Below are positions 7,552-15,398 of a stretch of DNA of 64,000 bases, piece after piece (positions within the stretch are counted from its first letter, which is position 1; the number at the start of each line of letters is the position of its first letter). The notes beneath the pieces are model-generated. The model was given only the letters and a program-made list of their open reading frames with translations. It made no database searches and had not been told where the DNA came from. The DNA lies in contig NZ_QYAC01000006.1 of NCBI RefSeq assembly GCF_016758195.1, positions 248,001 through 312,000 of the forward strand, read 5' to 3'. Both the position numbers and the translations under genes were made by a program. This DNA is from Leucobacter chromiireducens subsp. solipictus (GTDB lineage Bacteria > Actinomycetota > Actinomycetes > Actinomycetales > Microbacteriaceae).

Positions 7552-7881
7552 ATGTCCCTCTCGCACCCCTCTCTCGCCACCGATTCCGGTGATCACGCTG
7601 CTGCTGCTGTGCCGGGGTTGGGGGCGACCCCGGAAGCCAAGCGGAAGATCGCGAACCGCCTGCGCCGGGCGCACGGGCAGTTGGCCGCGGTCATCGAAGC
7701 CGTCGAAGGTGAGGCGCACTGCCGCGACGTGGTGCAGCAGCTTTCGGCCGTCTCAAAAGCCATTGATCGTGCGGGCTTCCTCGTGATCTCGACCGCGCTC
7801 CAGGAGTGCATCTCGGATCCAGACGCGGACGGGGCGACCAAGCCCGAGGAGCTCGAGAAGCTGTTCCTCTCGCTGGCGTAG
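7552..7881 (+). CDS. CsoR/CstR-family repressor, probably persulfide-sensing
   Basis: A 109-aa all-helical CsoR-family regulator (DUF156). The ATG at 7552 is preceded by GAAAGG; the open frame extends upstream to 7459, but that stretch contains the operators. Two conserved Cys are at 57 and 86, with the same 29-residue spacing as Cu(I) CsoR (C36/C65 in M. tuberculosis). The third copper ligand, His, which sits four residues before the second Cys, is replaced by Ala82. Members with two Cys but no His, such as CstR, sense sulfane sulfur by forming Cys-Cys polysulfide bridges. With a persulfide dioxygenase-rhodanese gene, thioredoxin and Cys microproteins across the divergent promoter, CstR-like function fits better than copper sensing. 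RcnR- or FrmR-like sensing cannot be fully excluded. Confidence 0.85.
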   Translation: MSLSHPSLATDSGDHAAAAVPGLGATPEAKRKIANRLRRAHGQLAAVIEAVEGEAHCRDVVQQLSAVSKAIDRAGFLVISTALQECISDPDADGATKPEELEKLFLSLA

Positions 7882-8359
7882 GAGCCCGGGTCGCAGTTCA
7901 GACGTCTGTGGGGATGCTGGTCCTGGAGTAGGCTCGACCGCTCGGCGCGGCCGAAGATCACCGACGGACACCGCAGCCGGGGGAGCTGGGAGACCTCAGG
8001 AATGCTGTCGGAGCTTCCGCTTGAAATGCGGACGGTGTTCCCGACCGGAGGGGCATTCCCGTGGTGAGCGATGTGACGGGGGTAACCCGAGCATCCGTCG
8101 GAGTCCCTGCCGGCATGCGCTGAGCGAGTTCCGAGAAAGGGTGGAAGTCGGGTTTTCTCCATGATCTGAGGCGGCATGCCCCGTTGGGTGAAGGCTTGCG
8201 AGTTACTGTGCTCGCCCCGGGGTGCGTTCCTGGTCGCCGCTGCGCTCCTGCGCTCCTGCGCTGCTGCGCTCCTGCGGCTCCCGAGAAGCTCGCGTGCCGG
8301 TCGGGTGTTCCAGCGCAAAGCTGCGCGGGGCGCTCGTTCGGGTGATTCTCGGCATGCGG
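7882..8359. other. Gene-poor gap with short C/G-rich repeats
   Basis: I see no convincing gene in this stretch. Around 8230-8280 there is a run of gctcctgcgctc-type short repeats. Open frames crossing the region lack start signals and recognisable domains. It separates the csoR-like gene from the convergent HNH endonuclease gene. Confidence 0.5.
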
Positions 8360-10777
8360 TCAGAAGGGCTGATTGTCAGGGGCGTCGGCATTGGATCCGG
8401 GAGCAGGCTCGCGGCTGCTCGCGGGCGTCGGGTTGCTGGCTTCGGTGTTGCCTGGTTCGGATTTGCCTGGTGGGATCTTGCCTGGTTCGGCTTTGCCTGG
8501 TGGGATCTTGCCTGGTTCGGCTTTGCCTGATGCGGGCTTACCCGGCGTTGACTCGTTGGGTGGTTCGATGACGGGTACGAACCTGACCCGGCTTGGTGGC
8601 CGGTCCTGGTATGTGCGTCCGGTCGGGTCTTTCCAGGACATATCCCCGGCGTCGTGTTGGGTGAGGGTCCACCCGGTGTGGTGTTTCATGACGTGATGAT
8701 TACGGCACAGGTGTGCGAGGTTATCGATCCGGGTAGGGCCGCCGTGTGCGGCGTCGATGGTGTGATCGATATCGCAGCGGTGTGCTGGGACGCGGCACCC
8801 AGGGGTGCGGCAGTGCTGATCCCGTGCGGCAAGATACCGGCGTTGTGCCTGTGTGGGACTGTACGTGTTCGTGGATATGACTTGCCCGTCGAGGGTGACG
8901 CGGATTTCTTCCCACCGGATCGCTTCTCCGGCGATCCGGGCGGCGGTATCGAGATCGATGGGTCCGTAGCCGATAAGTTCCGCGACCGGGGCCGCGGTGA
9001 CGGTTCCCTTCATGGGGGTGGTGTCTGGGAGTGGGATGCCGGGGATTCCGAGGAGGGAGCCCGGGGTGATGGTTTGGATGCGGCCGTGGATGCCGGTGTA
9101 GTCGTCGTGGTGTTTTCCGGTGAGGAGGTCGGTGAGGATATCCGCGCGGAGTTCGTCACGCGACCGCGCATCCGAGGTGGCGTCTGAGGGGGTGCCTGGG
9201 GTGTGGGTGCCGGTGTCCTCGGTGTCGAGGTCCGCCGCGGTGGAATCTATGCCCTCAGCATCCGAGTTGGTGTTGGTGGCCGTGTCGCCCAGAGTGTTCT
9301 CGCCGTTCTCGGTGTTCTCGCTGTTCTCGCCGTTCTCGATCTTCTCGGTGGAGGTTCCGGGACGGGGCAGGACCTCAACGTGCTTAGCGTCGACATCCAC
9401 GGCGGTAACATCCATAGCGTCAGAGTCCGCGCCTCCAGCGTCGGTGCCGGTGGTAGTGATGTTGCCCGTGGTGTTCTTCCCTATCTTGGTGCTCTCGGTG
9501 CCCTGGACGCTCTTGGTGCCCGCAGTAATCCCGGCGTCCACAGTGCTTGCGGGGACACCCGTGTTCACCGTGTCGTCCCCACCGGTTTCCCCAGTCCTTG
9601 TGCCGGGTCCGGTGTGGTTTGTGGAGCGCTCGGCGGCGTGTTCTGTGGGGCGGTCGTGGACATGCTTCGCGAGCCGCGTAAGCCGGTCATAGATCTCGTA
9701 CGCTTCTTCCGCGGGTAACACCGCCCGAAGTTCCGCCATCCCATCATCAAGCTCCACCACCCGCACATGCCGGCGCTTGAGCGCCTCCCGATGCCGCTCG
9801 GCAAGGGTTTTCTGGGCGTACATCGCGGCGAGCCTGCGCGCGATCGGACGAAACCGGTTCGGGGTTTCCTTCTCCGCGTACCGGATCGCGTCCTGCTCGT
9901 ACAGGGTGCGCCGCCTCACAATATCCACGAGCTGTTCCTCCACCGTGAGCGCATCAGGGGTATCGGGGTTTGGGGTGGTGAGGGTGTGAAAGATCGCGCC
10001 TTCATCGACCACGATGCGTGCATGTGGCAGCGCGATCGTCCCCGCACGTAACGCGTCATGCGTTGCGGGGAGCGTGTGTCGGGTTTCGTGGGCGAGGTTC
10101 AGGTCGCGGGCGGCGACGTGTTCGCTGGTGTGGCAGGCCATCGCGACCATCGCCCGGAGGGAACGGAACGCGAGCTCACTGTTCTTCCCCTGGAACGCGG
10201 GCGATACCACCAACGCGTGAGCAGGCCCCGTGCAAGGGATGGGGGCTCTGGGCTCGTCGGGTGTCGAGCCTGCTGGGTGAGTATCGGGGAGGTTCGCGTC
10301 GTCGGGAGTGCCCTCCGTAGTGGTTTTGGCACCGGCACCGGCACCGGCACTGGCCGCGGCTTCGGTATCGGCCGGGGCGTCAACGTCGAGACTGGCACCG
10401 GGATCAACGCTGGCGCCGGTATCAATGTCAGTACTGCCATCGGCATCGGCATCGGCATCGGCATCTGCGCCTGCACCTGCACCTACACCTGTGCCAATGC
10501 CAGCAGCACTTGAACCCGTGCCAACAGCACCAGAACCCGTGCCCTCGCCGGTATCCGACTCCGCGCCAGCGTCTGCACCCAGGGCTGCCTCGTGAAGATC
10601 CGCGAGAATACTCAACCGCTCCGCGTCACGACGCCGCTGCTCCCGCTCCCACGCCTCAAGCGACGTCAACAGTGCGTCAACGCGCACGATCCGGGGTAGG
10701 ACCATCGACCCAAAACTCGCACCCGAACCACCCTCTGGAAGGGGTTCGGGATGCTGCGTGTCTCCGGTGAACGTCAT
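8360..10777 (-). CDS. HNH endonuclease with DUF222 (13E12 repeat family)
   Basis: 805 aa from the ATG at 10777; the open frame reaches 10972 but the extra part looks like translated leader. The N-terminal half carries the DUF222 region typical of actinobacterial 13E12-family proteins (ARDLNLAHETRHTLPATHDAL and the long helical section after it). The C terminus holds the HNH nuclease (about residues 659-707) with CRTPGCRVPAHRCDIDH, then HGGPTRIDN and LCRNHH. Three low-complexity stretches interrupt it: an Ala/Gly/Asp/Thr-rich block (coding 10330-10560), a Thr/Asn/Glu-rich middle (9180-9620) and a PGKxEPGKIP tail built on a 30-bp repeat. These proteins are often multicopy and associated with mobile DNA; their biological role is not established. 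Confidence 0.85.
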   Translation of the reverse strand: MTFTGDTQHPEPLPEGGSGASFGSMVLPRIVRVDALLTSLEAWEREQRRRDAERLSILADLHEAALGADAGAESDTGEGTGSGAVGTGSSAAGIGTGVGAGAGADADADADADGSTDIDTGASVDPGASLDVDAPADTEAAASAGAGAGAKTTTEGTPDDANLPDTHPAGSTPDEPRAPIPCTGPAHALVVSPAFQGKNSELAFRSLRAMVAMACHTSEHVAARDLNLAHETRHTLPATHDALRAGTIALPHARIVVDEGAIFHTLTTPNPDTPDALTVEEQLVDIVRRRTLYEQDAIRYAEKETPNRFRPIARRLAAMYAQKTLAERHREALKRRHVRVVELDDGMAELRAVLPAEEAYEIYDRLTRLAKHVHDRPTEHAAERSTNHTGPGTRTGETGGDDTVNTGVPASTVDAGITAGTKSVQGTESTKIGKNTTGNITTTGTDAGGADSDAMDVTAVDVDAKHVEVLPRPGTSTEKIENGENSENTENGENTLGDTATNTNSDAEGIDSTAADLDTEDTGTHTPGTPSDATSDARSRDELRADILTDLLTGKHHDDYTGIHGRIQTITPGSLLGIPGIPLPDTTPMKGTVTAAPVAELIGYGPIDLDTAARIAGEAIRWEEIRVTLDGQVISTNTYSPTQAQRRYLAARDQHCRTPGCRVPAHRCDIDHTIDAAHGGPTRIDNLAHLCRNHHVMKHHTGWTLTQHDAGDMSWKDPTGRTYQDRPPSRVRFVPVIEPPNESTPGKPASGKAEPGKIPPGKAEPGKIPPGKSEPGNTEASNPTPASSREPAPGSNADAPDNQPF
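8440..8533 (-). repeat. In-frame 30-bp tandem repeat in HNH gene tail
   Basis: About three copies of a 30-bp unit (ttgcctggttcggctttgcc plus ttgcctggtgggatc-type half) encode the PGKxEPGKIP tail near the C terminus. The half-units are 15 bp, so the frame is kept. Confidence 0.85.
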
Positions 10778-11108
10778 GCGCCCATTCCAGCACACACCAC
10801 CGACAACGAACCCCGAGAAACCGTTGAAAACACGCGGAAGTTGACCCACTCGGGGACGCGTGCAGGAGGAAGTCCTGATGGGTGTAGTACGTTTCCGGGA
10901 CGGACACGGAGAGGTAACGATTCGAAACTCTGTTCGAATGACGTGCTCGTTTCCGACTCGAGATCTATGCACTCAAAATCTCGCCTGACGACACCGCGAC
11001 CACGGAGAATCGCATAGGATCGGTCCCGCCCGTTTCTGCCCGCACTGCGTCCCAACCGTGACCATCACCTGGGAACGTTCGCGTACGACTTCCTGCAGAA
11101 GGGCCGCA

Positions 11109-11999
11109 ATGACTTCAGGTCTCCCGTACTCCGGCGGTGTGCCCAACGGCCTACCTCGGCGCGCAGCGTGGTATCCGGATCCGGCATCCCTACGGACCAC
11201 GGGGGCTCGAGACCGGGCCCGCCGCATCCACGACGCGATGTGGCGGCTGCACCCGGTACTCATCGACATTCTGAAGGGCTTGCGGCGAACGCGTCTCGCG
11301 CTTCAGCTGCACGACCGCGTGGAGCAGCTCGTGACCGCGATCCTGGAGGGAGGCCTGGTCGACCGTGCCGGGGCGCTCGCGCCACACCGCCGCTTGCTTT
11401 CTCTGGCGGAGGGAGAAGGGCTGCCGCTCACCGCCGCGGGCAATCTGAAACCCGTCACGGTGAAGGAACTTGCGCCGGTCCTCCCGACAATCGAGGAGTG
11501 GCCGTTCGGGGTGGGGACCGAGCTCAACACGGATCCGGTGCATCGGTTTCGGGTATACGTCGTGCAGCTCAAGCTCTTGCGGCAGTATCGGGGGCACCTG
11601 CAGCTCACGCGCGTTGGACGAATCGCCCACGCGCACCCGGTATTCCTCTGGCAGTACCTCGCGAAAACCCTGGCGCTCACCAGCACTCGCTATCACGCTG
11701 AGGCCTCGATCGTGACGCTCATCCACATGGGTACGAGCGAGGGCGAGGTGGACATCGACGCCGTGATCCGAACGCTCGCGGCACTCGGCTGGACCGTGCA
11801 AAACGGTGCACCCATCACAGAACAACATCTCTCCGGCGTGGTGAACGATCACTGGACCGCGCTCGGAAATATTCGCCCTGAAGCGCATGACCCCAACACA
11901 CCGCTCCCGAGTCCGTTGCGGAATCGTCCCGCCAGTAAAGTCGCCAAGCTCCTCGTTGCTGATGCGCTGCTCCATAGGGTGGTGCCGCGCACAAGATAG
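11109..11999 (+). CDS. Hypothetical protein with an LTAAGxLKPxxVKEL segment
   Basis: About 296 aa from the ATG at 11109, which has AGAAGGG upstream; the frame is open from 11058. I do not recognise the whole protein. It is Leu- and Arg-rich, predicted soluble and mostly helical. One short block, LSLAEGEGLPLTAAGNLKP followed by VTVKEL, resembles a motif shared by several actinobacterial proteins of unknown role, including some pRiA4b ORF-3-like proteins. No catalytic motif, signal peptide or membrane span is visible. It lies alone, in the opposite orientation to the HNH gene and convergent with msrB. Confidence 0.6.
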   Translation: MTSGLPYSGGVPNGLPRRAAWYPDPASLRTTGARDRARRIHDAMWRLHPVLIDILKGLRRTRLALQLHDRVEQLVTAILEGGLVDRAGALAPHRRLLSLAEGEGLPLTAAGNLKPVTVKELAPVLPTIEEWPFGVGTELNTDPVHRFRVYVVQLKLLRQYRGHLQLTRVGRIAHAHPVFLWQYLAKTLALTSTRYHAEASIVTLIHMGTSEGEVDIDAVIRTLAALGWTVQNGAPITEQHLSGVVNDHWTALGNIRPEAHDPNTPLPSPLRNRPASKVAKLLVADALLHRVVPRTR

Positions 12000-12002
12000 C
12001 GG

Positions 12003-12078
12003 TCTACGGCGCGCTTGGCCGGGCTTTGCCGCGCCTACCCGTGCTTGGCCGGGCTTTGCCGCGCTGCGCTTGGCCGCG
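12003..12078. repeat. Tandem short repeats before msrB
   Basis: Two to three copies of gcttggccgggctttgccgc lie between the hypothetical gene and msrB. They have no coding role that I can see. Confidence 0.7.
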
Positions 12079-12113
12079 CCGGCAGATCGCACCAACCCGG
12101 CCCCGGTGCCGGA

Positions 12114-12515
12114 TCAGCTTTCGGGCGTGAAGTTGAGCGAGAGGGAGTTCATGCAGTAGCGATTGCCCGTGGGGGTTCCGAATCCGTCGGGGAAGACGTG
12201 ACCCAGGTGCCCGCCGCAACGCGCGCAGCGTACCTCGGTGCGCTCCATGCCCAAGGACGTGTCGGGCAAGAGCTCGACGGCGTCCGGGTTGATCGAGTCG
12301 TAAAAGCTGGGCCATCCGCAGTTTGAGTCGAACTTCGTGCCGCTCCGGAAGAGTTCATTGCCGCAGCCCGCGCAGGTGTACAGGCCCGCGCGCTCTTCGT
12401 CGAGCAGCTCGCCCGTCCAGGCGCGCTCGGTGCCCGCGTTGCGCAGCACCTCGTACTGTTCGGGGGTCAGCGCCTCGCGCCATTCATCGTCGGACTTGGA
12501 GACGTCATGTGCCAT
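12114..12515 (-). CDS. msrB: Peptide-methionine (R)-S-oxide reductase MsrB
   Basis: A 133-aa MsrB of normal length. Two CxxC pairs bind the structural zinc (TCAGCGNEL and RCARCGGHLGH) and the catalytic Cys sits in RYCMNSLSLNF near the C terminus. GWPSFYDSI and HVFPDG are the usual substrate-binding segments. It reduces the R-sulfoxide of oxidised methionine residues in the cytoplasm, regenerated by thioredoxin. It is transcribed alone on the minus strand. Confidence 0.96.
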   Translation of the reverse strand: MAHDVSKSDDEWREALTPEQYEVLRNAGTERAWTGELLDEERAGLYTCAGCGNELFRSGTKFDSNCGWPSFYDSINPDAVELLPDTSLGMERTEVRCARCGGHLGHVFPDGFGTPTGNRYCMNSLSLNFTPES

Positions 12516-12572
12516 GCCGCAAGTCTAGGCGGGGACGCATCGCGCGGGACGCCAATCGCGTCAAAAGCGGGC

Positions 12573-12585
12573 CAGTGTGACACTG
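12573..12585. promoter_or_regulatory. Palindrome CAGTGTGACACTG, possible operator
   Basis: A perfect 6+1+6 palindrome lies between the divergent msrB and ComB-like genes. It contains GTGTGACA, identical to the half-site of the candidate TetR operator at 529-557. A shared regulator is possible but unproven. Confidence 0.35.
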
Positions 12586-12635
12586 TATGACGACGGTGCC
12601 CGGCGGCTCCTGAGCGCAACCCTAGGCTGAGCGTC

Positions 12636-13160
12636 ATGACGGAAACACGTGCACAATCGACCTACCAGGTGCGACTCGGCTGGGGCCAGACCGGCCTCAC
12701 TCACCTGGCGGCCGCGGAGGTCGTGGTCGTCGTCGACGCACTCGGAACATCGACGGATCTCATCGACGGGGCACTCGCATTGCCACACGCGCCCACGGTG
12801 TTCGTGGCATCTCTACGGAATGCTGCGGCGACGGCGGCGGCGATCCACGCAGAGCAGCTCGCACGCGGCGGCCGGACCGCGATCAACCTCGTCCTGGCCG
12901 GTGACGGCGGGGCGTTCGCGGTGGAGGACTACCTGGTGGCGGGCGCGATCGGCGATGAACTTACGTCACGCGGGATCGATCACACCGCGCCGGATCTAGC
13001 CGTGGCTATTGAGGGGTTTCGCCCGCTGACACGAGCCGTCAAACACCTGATCTCAGCGAGCGCAGCGGGGCTGGCCGCTCGCGCCGAGGGCAACGCGGAG
13101 GCCGTTCGCGCGGCGGGGGAGCTGAACGCGGAGTCCGAGGCCCAGCGCATCGAGCGGTAG
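12636..13160 (+). CDS. ComB-like 2-phosphosulfolactate phosphatase family protein
   Basis: 174 aa. The fold signature of the ComB family is recognisable: VVVVVDALGTSTDLID near residue 30 corresponds to the family VDVLRAS/TT segment, and NLVLAGDGGAFAVEDYLVAGAI near residue 85-106 matches the AGEGG...EDxxGAG region. The founding member removes phosphate from 2-phosphosulfolactate in coenzyme M synthesis, but bacterial relatives occur widely and their substrates are mostly unknown. Several active-site positions are not canonical here (D-A-L-G instead of V-L-R-A), so the activity may differ. It is a short version of the family (often 220-250 aa), ending without the usual C-terminal part. Confidence 0.65.
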   Translation: MTETRAQSTYQVRLGWGQTGLTHLAAAEVVVVVDALGTSTDLIDGALALPHAPTVFVASLRNAAATAAAIHAEQLARGGRTAINLVLAGDGGAFAVEDYLVAGAIGDELTSRGIDHTAPDLAVAIEGFRPLTRAVKHLISASAAGLAARAEGNAEAVRAAGELNAESEAQRIER

Positions 13161-13229
13161 CGCCGGGCACTCCGGCAGCCACGCGGGCGACTTCGAGCAC
13201 GCGCTGCGCCCCCATGCGCTGCCGCGGGC

Positions 13230-13345
13230 ACGAGCTGCCGCGGGCACGAGCTGCAGCGACCACGGGCGTTGCGCTGCCACGCCCGCGTTCCGGTGCCCGC
13301 GTTCCGGTGCCCGCGTTCCGGTGCCCGCGCTCCGCGGCGCGCCCC
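13230..13345. repeat. Intergenic tandem repeat (12-bp units)
   Basis: Units of the form gcgttccggtgcccgc repeat four times around 13287-13335, preceded by two copies of gctgccgcgggcacga. The 260-base gap between the ComB-like gene and the CoA-binding protein gene contains nothing else that I can identify. Confidence 0.75.
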
Positions 13346-13422
13346 GGCAGACGGCAACCCGGAACACGCCGGTGGGGGCGCGCCAACCATCGTCGGGCGC
13401 ACCCCCACCTGCTCGCCGGAGT

Positions 13423-14067
13423 CTAGGCGGTGCCAGCGCCGGTACTGGCACCAGCGCCAGCAACTGCGTCAGCACCGGCACCAGCACCAGCACCAGCACC
13501 AGCACCGGCACCAGCACCAGGCCGAGCGACCACCTGACGCTTCGAGGAGATCACGCCGGTATCGAAGCCCGCGAGATGCAGCCCGCCGTGGAACCGAGCG
13601 TGCTCGATCTTCAGGCACCGATCCATCACCACGTTGAGCCCTGCGTCCTCGGCGATCTGCGCGGCTTCCTCGTTCCACGACCCGAGCTGCAACCACAGCG
13701 TCTTCGCGCCGACGGCGACCGCCTCACGGGCGACCCCGGGAAGGTCATCGTGGCGGCGGAACACGTCAACGATGTCGGGGACGACGGGCAGATCCGCGAG
13801 TGACGCGTACGAGGGGCGGCCGAGGATCGTGTCCGCGCGCGGGTTCACGAAGTACACGTCGTACGGGGCGCTCGAGAGCAGGTACGTCGCCACAAAGTAG
13901 CTGGCGCGCGACGGATTGTCGGAGGCGCCGACGATCGCGACCGAGGTCGCGCGGCGCAGGATCCCGAGGCGCGCGCTCGCGCTCGGTCCTTGCCAGCTGC
14001 GGGCCGGGGCGGATGCGGGATCCGCCCCGGGGGTCGCGTCGGGGACGGAAGAAGAGGTATCGGTCAT
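13423..14067 (-). CDS. CoA-binding domain protein (Rossmann fold)
   Basis: 214 aa. Residues about 35-160 form the CoA_binding domain related to the succinyl-CoA ligase alpha N terminus and YccU: TSVAIVGASDNPSRASYFVA (nucleotide loop), VYFVNPRADTILGRPSYASL and DIVDVFRR, then LWLQLGSWNEEAAQIAEDAGLNVVMDRCLKIEHARF. The C terminus is a long Gly-Ala run (GAGAGAG, coding repeat about 13427-13520). Its ATG overlaps the TGA of the sulfhydrylase gene by four bases, so it is translationally coupled and is the last gene of the sulfonate-acs-metY chain. Relatives are usually small stand-alone CoA-binding proteins of unknown function. A role linked to the acetyl-CoA synthetase of the same operon is possible. 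Confidence 0.85.
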   Translation of the reverse strand: MTDTSSSVPDATPGADPASAPARSWQGPSASARLGILRRATSVAIVGASDNPSRASYFVATYLLSSAPYDVYFVNPRADTILGRPSYASLADLPVVPDIVDVFRRHDDLPGVAREAVAVGAKTLWLQLGSWNEEAAQIAEDAGLNVVMDRCLKIEHARFHGGLHLAGFDTGVISSKRQVVARPGAGAGAGAGAGAGAGADAVAGAGASTGAGTA

Positions 14068-15398
14068 CGCTGGACTCCTGTCACGCGGGTGAGGGCCTGG
14101 TCGAGATCCCAGATGATGTCTTCGGGATCCTCGATCCCGACGGAGATCCGGATCAGGTCGGCGGGCACGCCCGCGGTGACGAGCTGTTCCGGGGTGAGCT
14201 GCTGGTGCACGGTGGAGGCCGGGTGGATCACGAGCGTGCGCGCGTCGCCGATGTTCGCGAGGTGGCTCGCGAGCTGCAGCGATTCGATCAGCTGTTCACC
14301 GGTGGCGCGCGCCGCGGCCAACCGTTCGCTCTCGGAGCTGAAGCTGCCCGTGGGTCGTACCCCGAACGCGAAGACGGATCCGGGTCCCAGCGGGAAGTAC
14401 TTCTGCGCGCGCTCGTAGTGCGGGTGGCCGTCGAGTCCGGACCAGGTCACGAATGAGATCCGCGGATCGCTGGCGAGCCACTCGGAGACGACGCGCGCGT
14501 TTGCGACGTGGGCGTCGATCCGCTGGGGCAACGTTTCGACGCCCTGCAGCAGGTTGAACGCCGACTGCGGGCTGAGCGACGGACCAATGTCGCGGAGCTG
14601 CTCGCTGCGGAGCTTCGTGAGGAAGCCGTACTCGCCGAAGTTGTCCCACCAGCTGACCCCACCGTAGGACTCGACGGGCTCGGTCATGGCGGGGAACTTC
14701 CCGTTACCCCAGTTGAAGGTCCCGGCCTCGACGACCACGCCGCCGAGCGTGGTGCCGTGCCCGCCGATGAACTTCGTCGCCGAGTGGATCACGATGTCGG
14801 CACCGTGTTCGATGGGGCGCAGCAGGTACGGCGTCGCCAGGGTGGCGTCCACGACGAGGGGGATCCCCGCCTCGTGGGCGATCTCGGACAGTCGCGCGAG
14901 ATCCGCGATCTCGCCGCCGGGGTTGCTGATCGCCTCGACGTAGAGCACCTTTGTGTTCGCGCGGATCGCGGCGCGGTAGTCTTCCGGATCGGAGCTCGCG
15001 ACGAACGTCGTGTCGACGCCGAAGCGACGCAGGGTCACGTCGAGCTGGGTGACCGTGCCGCCGTAGAGCTGGGCCGCGGCGACGATGTGGTCGCCGTGGC
15101 CGACGAGGGCCGCGAAGGTGATGAATTCGGCGGACATCCCGCTCGCCGTCGCCACGGCTCCGATGCCGCCCTCGAGCGACGCGATGCGCTCCTCGAACGC
15201 CGCGACCGTGGGGTTGCCGATCCGGGAGTAAATGTTGCCGTACTTCTGAAGCGCGAACAGGTTGGCGGCGTCCTTCGCGTTATCGAACACGAACGACGTG
15301 GTCTGGTAGATCGGCACGGCGCGGGCGCCGGTCGCCGCGTCGGGGGTGCCCCCGGCGTGGAGGGCTCGGGTTCGGAACCCGAATGTGTGCTCACTCAT
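14064..15398 (-). CDS. metY: O-acetylhomoserine aminocarboxypropyltransferase (sulfhydrylase)
   Basis: 444 aa from the ATG at 15398; the open frame runs far upstream in another gene's shadow. A Cys/Met-metabolism PLP enzyme: N terminus FGFRTRALHAGGTPDAATGARAVPIYQTTSF, the YSRIGNPTVAAFE segment and the PLP lysine in HSATKFIGGHGTT. The length fits MetY (about 430) rather than cystathionine gamma-synthase (about 390). It makes homocysteine from O-acetylhomoserine and sulfide in the cytoplasm. The start overlaps the acs stop by ATGA and its own stop overlaps the CoA-binding gene. With a sulfonate transporter upstream in the same chain, the operon appears to feed assimilated sulfur into methionine. 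Confidence 0.93.
   Translation of the reverse strand: MSEHTFGFRTRALHAGGTPDAATGARAVPIYQTTSFVFDNAKDAANLFALQKYGNIYSRIGNPTVAAFEERIASLEGGIGAVATASGMSAEFITFAALVGHGDHIVAAAQLYGGTVTQLDVTLRRFGVDTTFVASSDPEDYRAAIRANTKVLYVEAISNPGGEIADLARLSEIAHEAGIPLVVDATLATPYLLRPIEHGADIVIHSATKFIGGHGTTLGGVVVEAGTFNWGNGKFPAMTEPVESYGGVSWWDNFGEYGFLTKLRSEQLRDIGPSLSPQSAFNLLQGVETLPQRIDAHVANARVVSEWLASDPRISFVTWSGLDGHPHYERAQKYFPLGPGSVFAFGVRPTGSFSSESERLAAARATGEQLIESLQLASHLANIGDARTLVIHPASTVHQQLTPEQLVTAGVPADLIRISVGIEDPEDIIWDLDQALTRVTGVQR

Noticed and set aside
9120..10600. Plus-strand open frames with Val/Ser/Gly repeats
   Set aside because: They are antisense to the HNH gene and mirror its low-complexity blocks.
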